A stretch of 11,836 nt of DNA. Source: Candidatus Galligastranaerophilus intestinigallinarum. Lineage in GTDB: Bacteria > Cyanobacteriota > Vampirovibrionia > Gastranaerophilales > Gastranaerophilaceae. Below the pieces are notes generated by a model. That model was not told the DNA's origin and made no database searches. It saw only the letters and a list, made by a program, of their open reading frames with translations. Below, piece after piece: positions 11,395 through 11,836 of this stretch. A program made the translations under genes and the position numbers. The stretch is taken from assembly GCA_018715855.1 (NCBI GenBank), contig DVKW01000236.1, forward strand, positions 1-11,836, written 5' to 3'. Each line of letters opens with the position of its first letter. Within the stretch, counting starts at the first letter, position 1.

Positions 11395-11836
11395 ATGAGT
11401 TTTGTACCGGTTGTAATTGAACAGTCATCAAGGGGCGAAAGGTCTTTTGATATATTTTCAAGGCTTTTAAGGGAAAGAATTATTTTCTTGGGCACTCCGA
11501 TAGATGATATGGTTGCTAACTTAGTTGTTGCGCAGCTTTTATTGTTGGATTCCGAAAACCCCGAAAAAGACATTATGTTATACATAAATTCCCCCGGCGG
11601 TTCTGTTACTGCAGGTTTTGCAATTTATGATACAATGCAGCATATAAGATCAGATGTTTCAACAATTTGCTTAGGCCAAGCCGCTTCTATGGGTGCCTTT
11701 CTCTTATCATCTGGCACAAAAGGCAAAAGGCTTGCGCTTCCTCATTCAAGAGTTTTAATCCACCAACCTTTAGGCGGTGCACAAGGCCAAGCAACTGATA
11801 TTGAAATTCAGGCTGCTGAAATTATCAGAATTAAAA
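11395..11836 (+). CDS. clpP: ATP-dependent Clp protease proteolytic subunit (3' end outside window)
   Basis: 147 codons are visible and the frame is open at the window end; full ClpP is about 195-210 residues. The serine protease subunit forms the double heptameric chamber fed by ClpX/ClpA/ClpC. The sequence shows RLLRERIIFLG near the start, YINSPGGSVTAGFAIYD (oxyanion region), catalytic Ser98 in GQAASMGAF and catalytic His123 in HSRVLIHQP. The third triad residue, Asp near 172, lies beyond the window. ATG 11395 is preceded by AAAGGA (11381-11386, spacer 8). The amino terminus MSFVPVVIEQSSRGERSFDIFSRLL is the standard form with a short propeptide-like start. It is second in the tig-clpP unit; clpX might follow but is not visible. 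Confidence 0.97.
   Translation, partial: MSFVPVVIEQSSRGERSFDIFSRLLRERIIFLGTPIDDMVANLVVAQLLLLDSENPEKDIMLYINSPGGSVTAGFAIYDTMQHIRSDVSTICLGQAASMGAFLLSSGTKGKRLALPHSRVLIHQPLGGAQGQATDIEIQAAEIIRIK

Noticed and set aside
1..11836. CRISPR arrays, tRNA/rRNA genes, insertion sequences
   Set aside because: No regularly spaced repeats, no cloverleaf-like sequence, no transposase motif or terminal inverted repeats were seen on either strand.

Overview
The window is AT-rich bacterial chromosome using the standard code (the anti-sigma and nanE frames end in a genuine TGA). Content is housekeeping plus small accessory operons, with no transposase, integrase, tRNA, rRNA or CRISPR array. The L34 protein (RTLEGTKRKR..SGFRARM) resembles the cyanobacterial form. 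Together with the low GC, the nanE-kinase pair typical of gut commensals, and a tandem MGWxxLSLRKM coiled-coil family that I associate with gut Melainabacteria, this suggests a non-photosynthetic cyanobacterial relative (Gastranaerophilales/Vampirovibrionia). That assignment is inference with moderate confidence; a low-GC Firmicute is the main alternative.

Layout: 1-293 is the 3' end of an unrecognised gene running in from the left. It converges on, and overlaps by 50 bp, a minus-strand block read from right to left: FAD-linked oxidase (GlcD type), MATE exporter, ECF sigma factor, anti-sigma factor (4062 down to 244). Upstream of this lie two tandem paralogous coiled-coil proteins of unknown function (5129 down to 4107). 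The region 5130-5459 has no clear gene, but it holds a perfect 18-bp palindrome, repeats, and a rho-independent terminator that must end a short plus-strand transcript.

5460-5990 (+) is a P-loop kinase of the phosphomevalonate kinase/dNMP kinase type, overlapping by 17 bp the end of a minus-strand operon rpmH-rnpA-uridine kinase-like (7364 down to 5974). rpmH and proC (7459-8265, +) diverge from a compact intergenic region in which the two promoters appear to share one symmetric -10 element. proC is followed by a strong terminator. nanE-nanK-like (9951 down to 8369, -) would convert ManNAc to ManNAc-6-P and then GlcNAc-6-P. Divergent from them are tig (trigger factor) and clpP (cut by the window end), a conserved chaperone/protease pair.

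Two kinds of start coexist. Many genes have clear Shine-Dalgarno sites (rpmH, proC, tig, clpP, both coiled-coil paralogs, the ROK kinase, the anti-sigma). Three transcription-unit heads (glcD, the 5460 kinase, nanE) have no SD but an exact TATAAT 6-8 nt before the ATG, which points to leaderless mRNAs. The most interesting items are the coiled-coil pair with its structured upstream region, the cryptic short transcript beside it, the symmetric rpmH/proC promoter and the leaderless starts.
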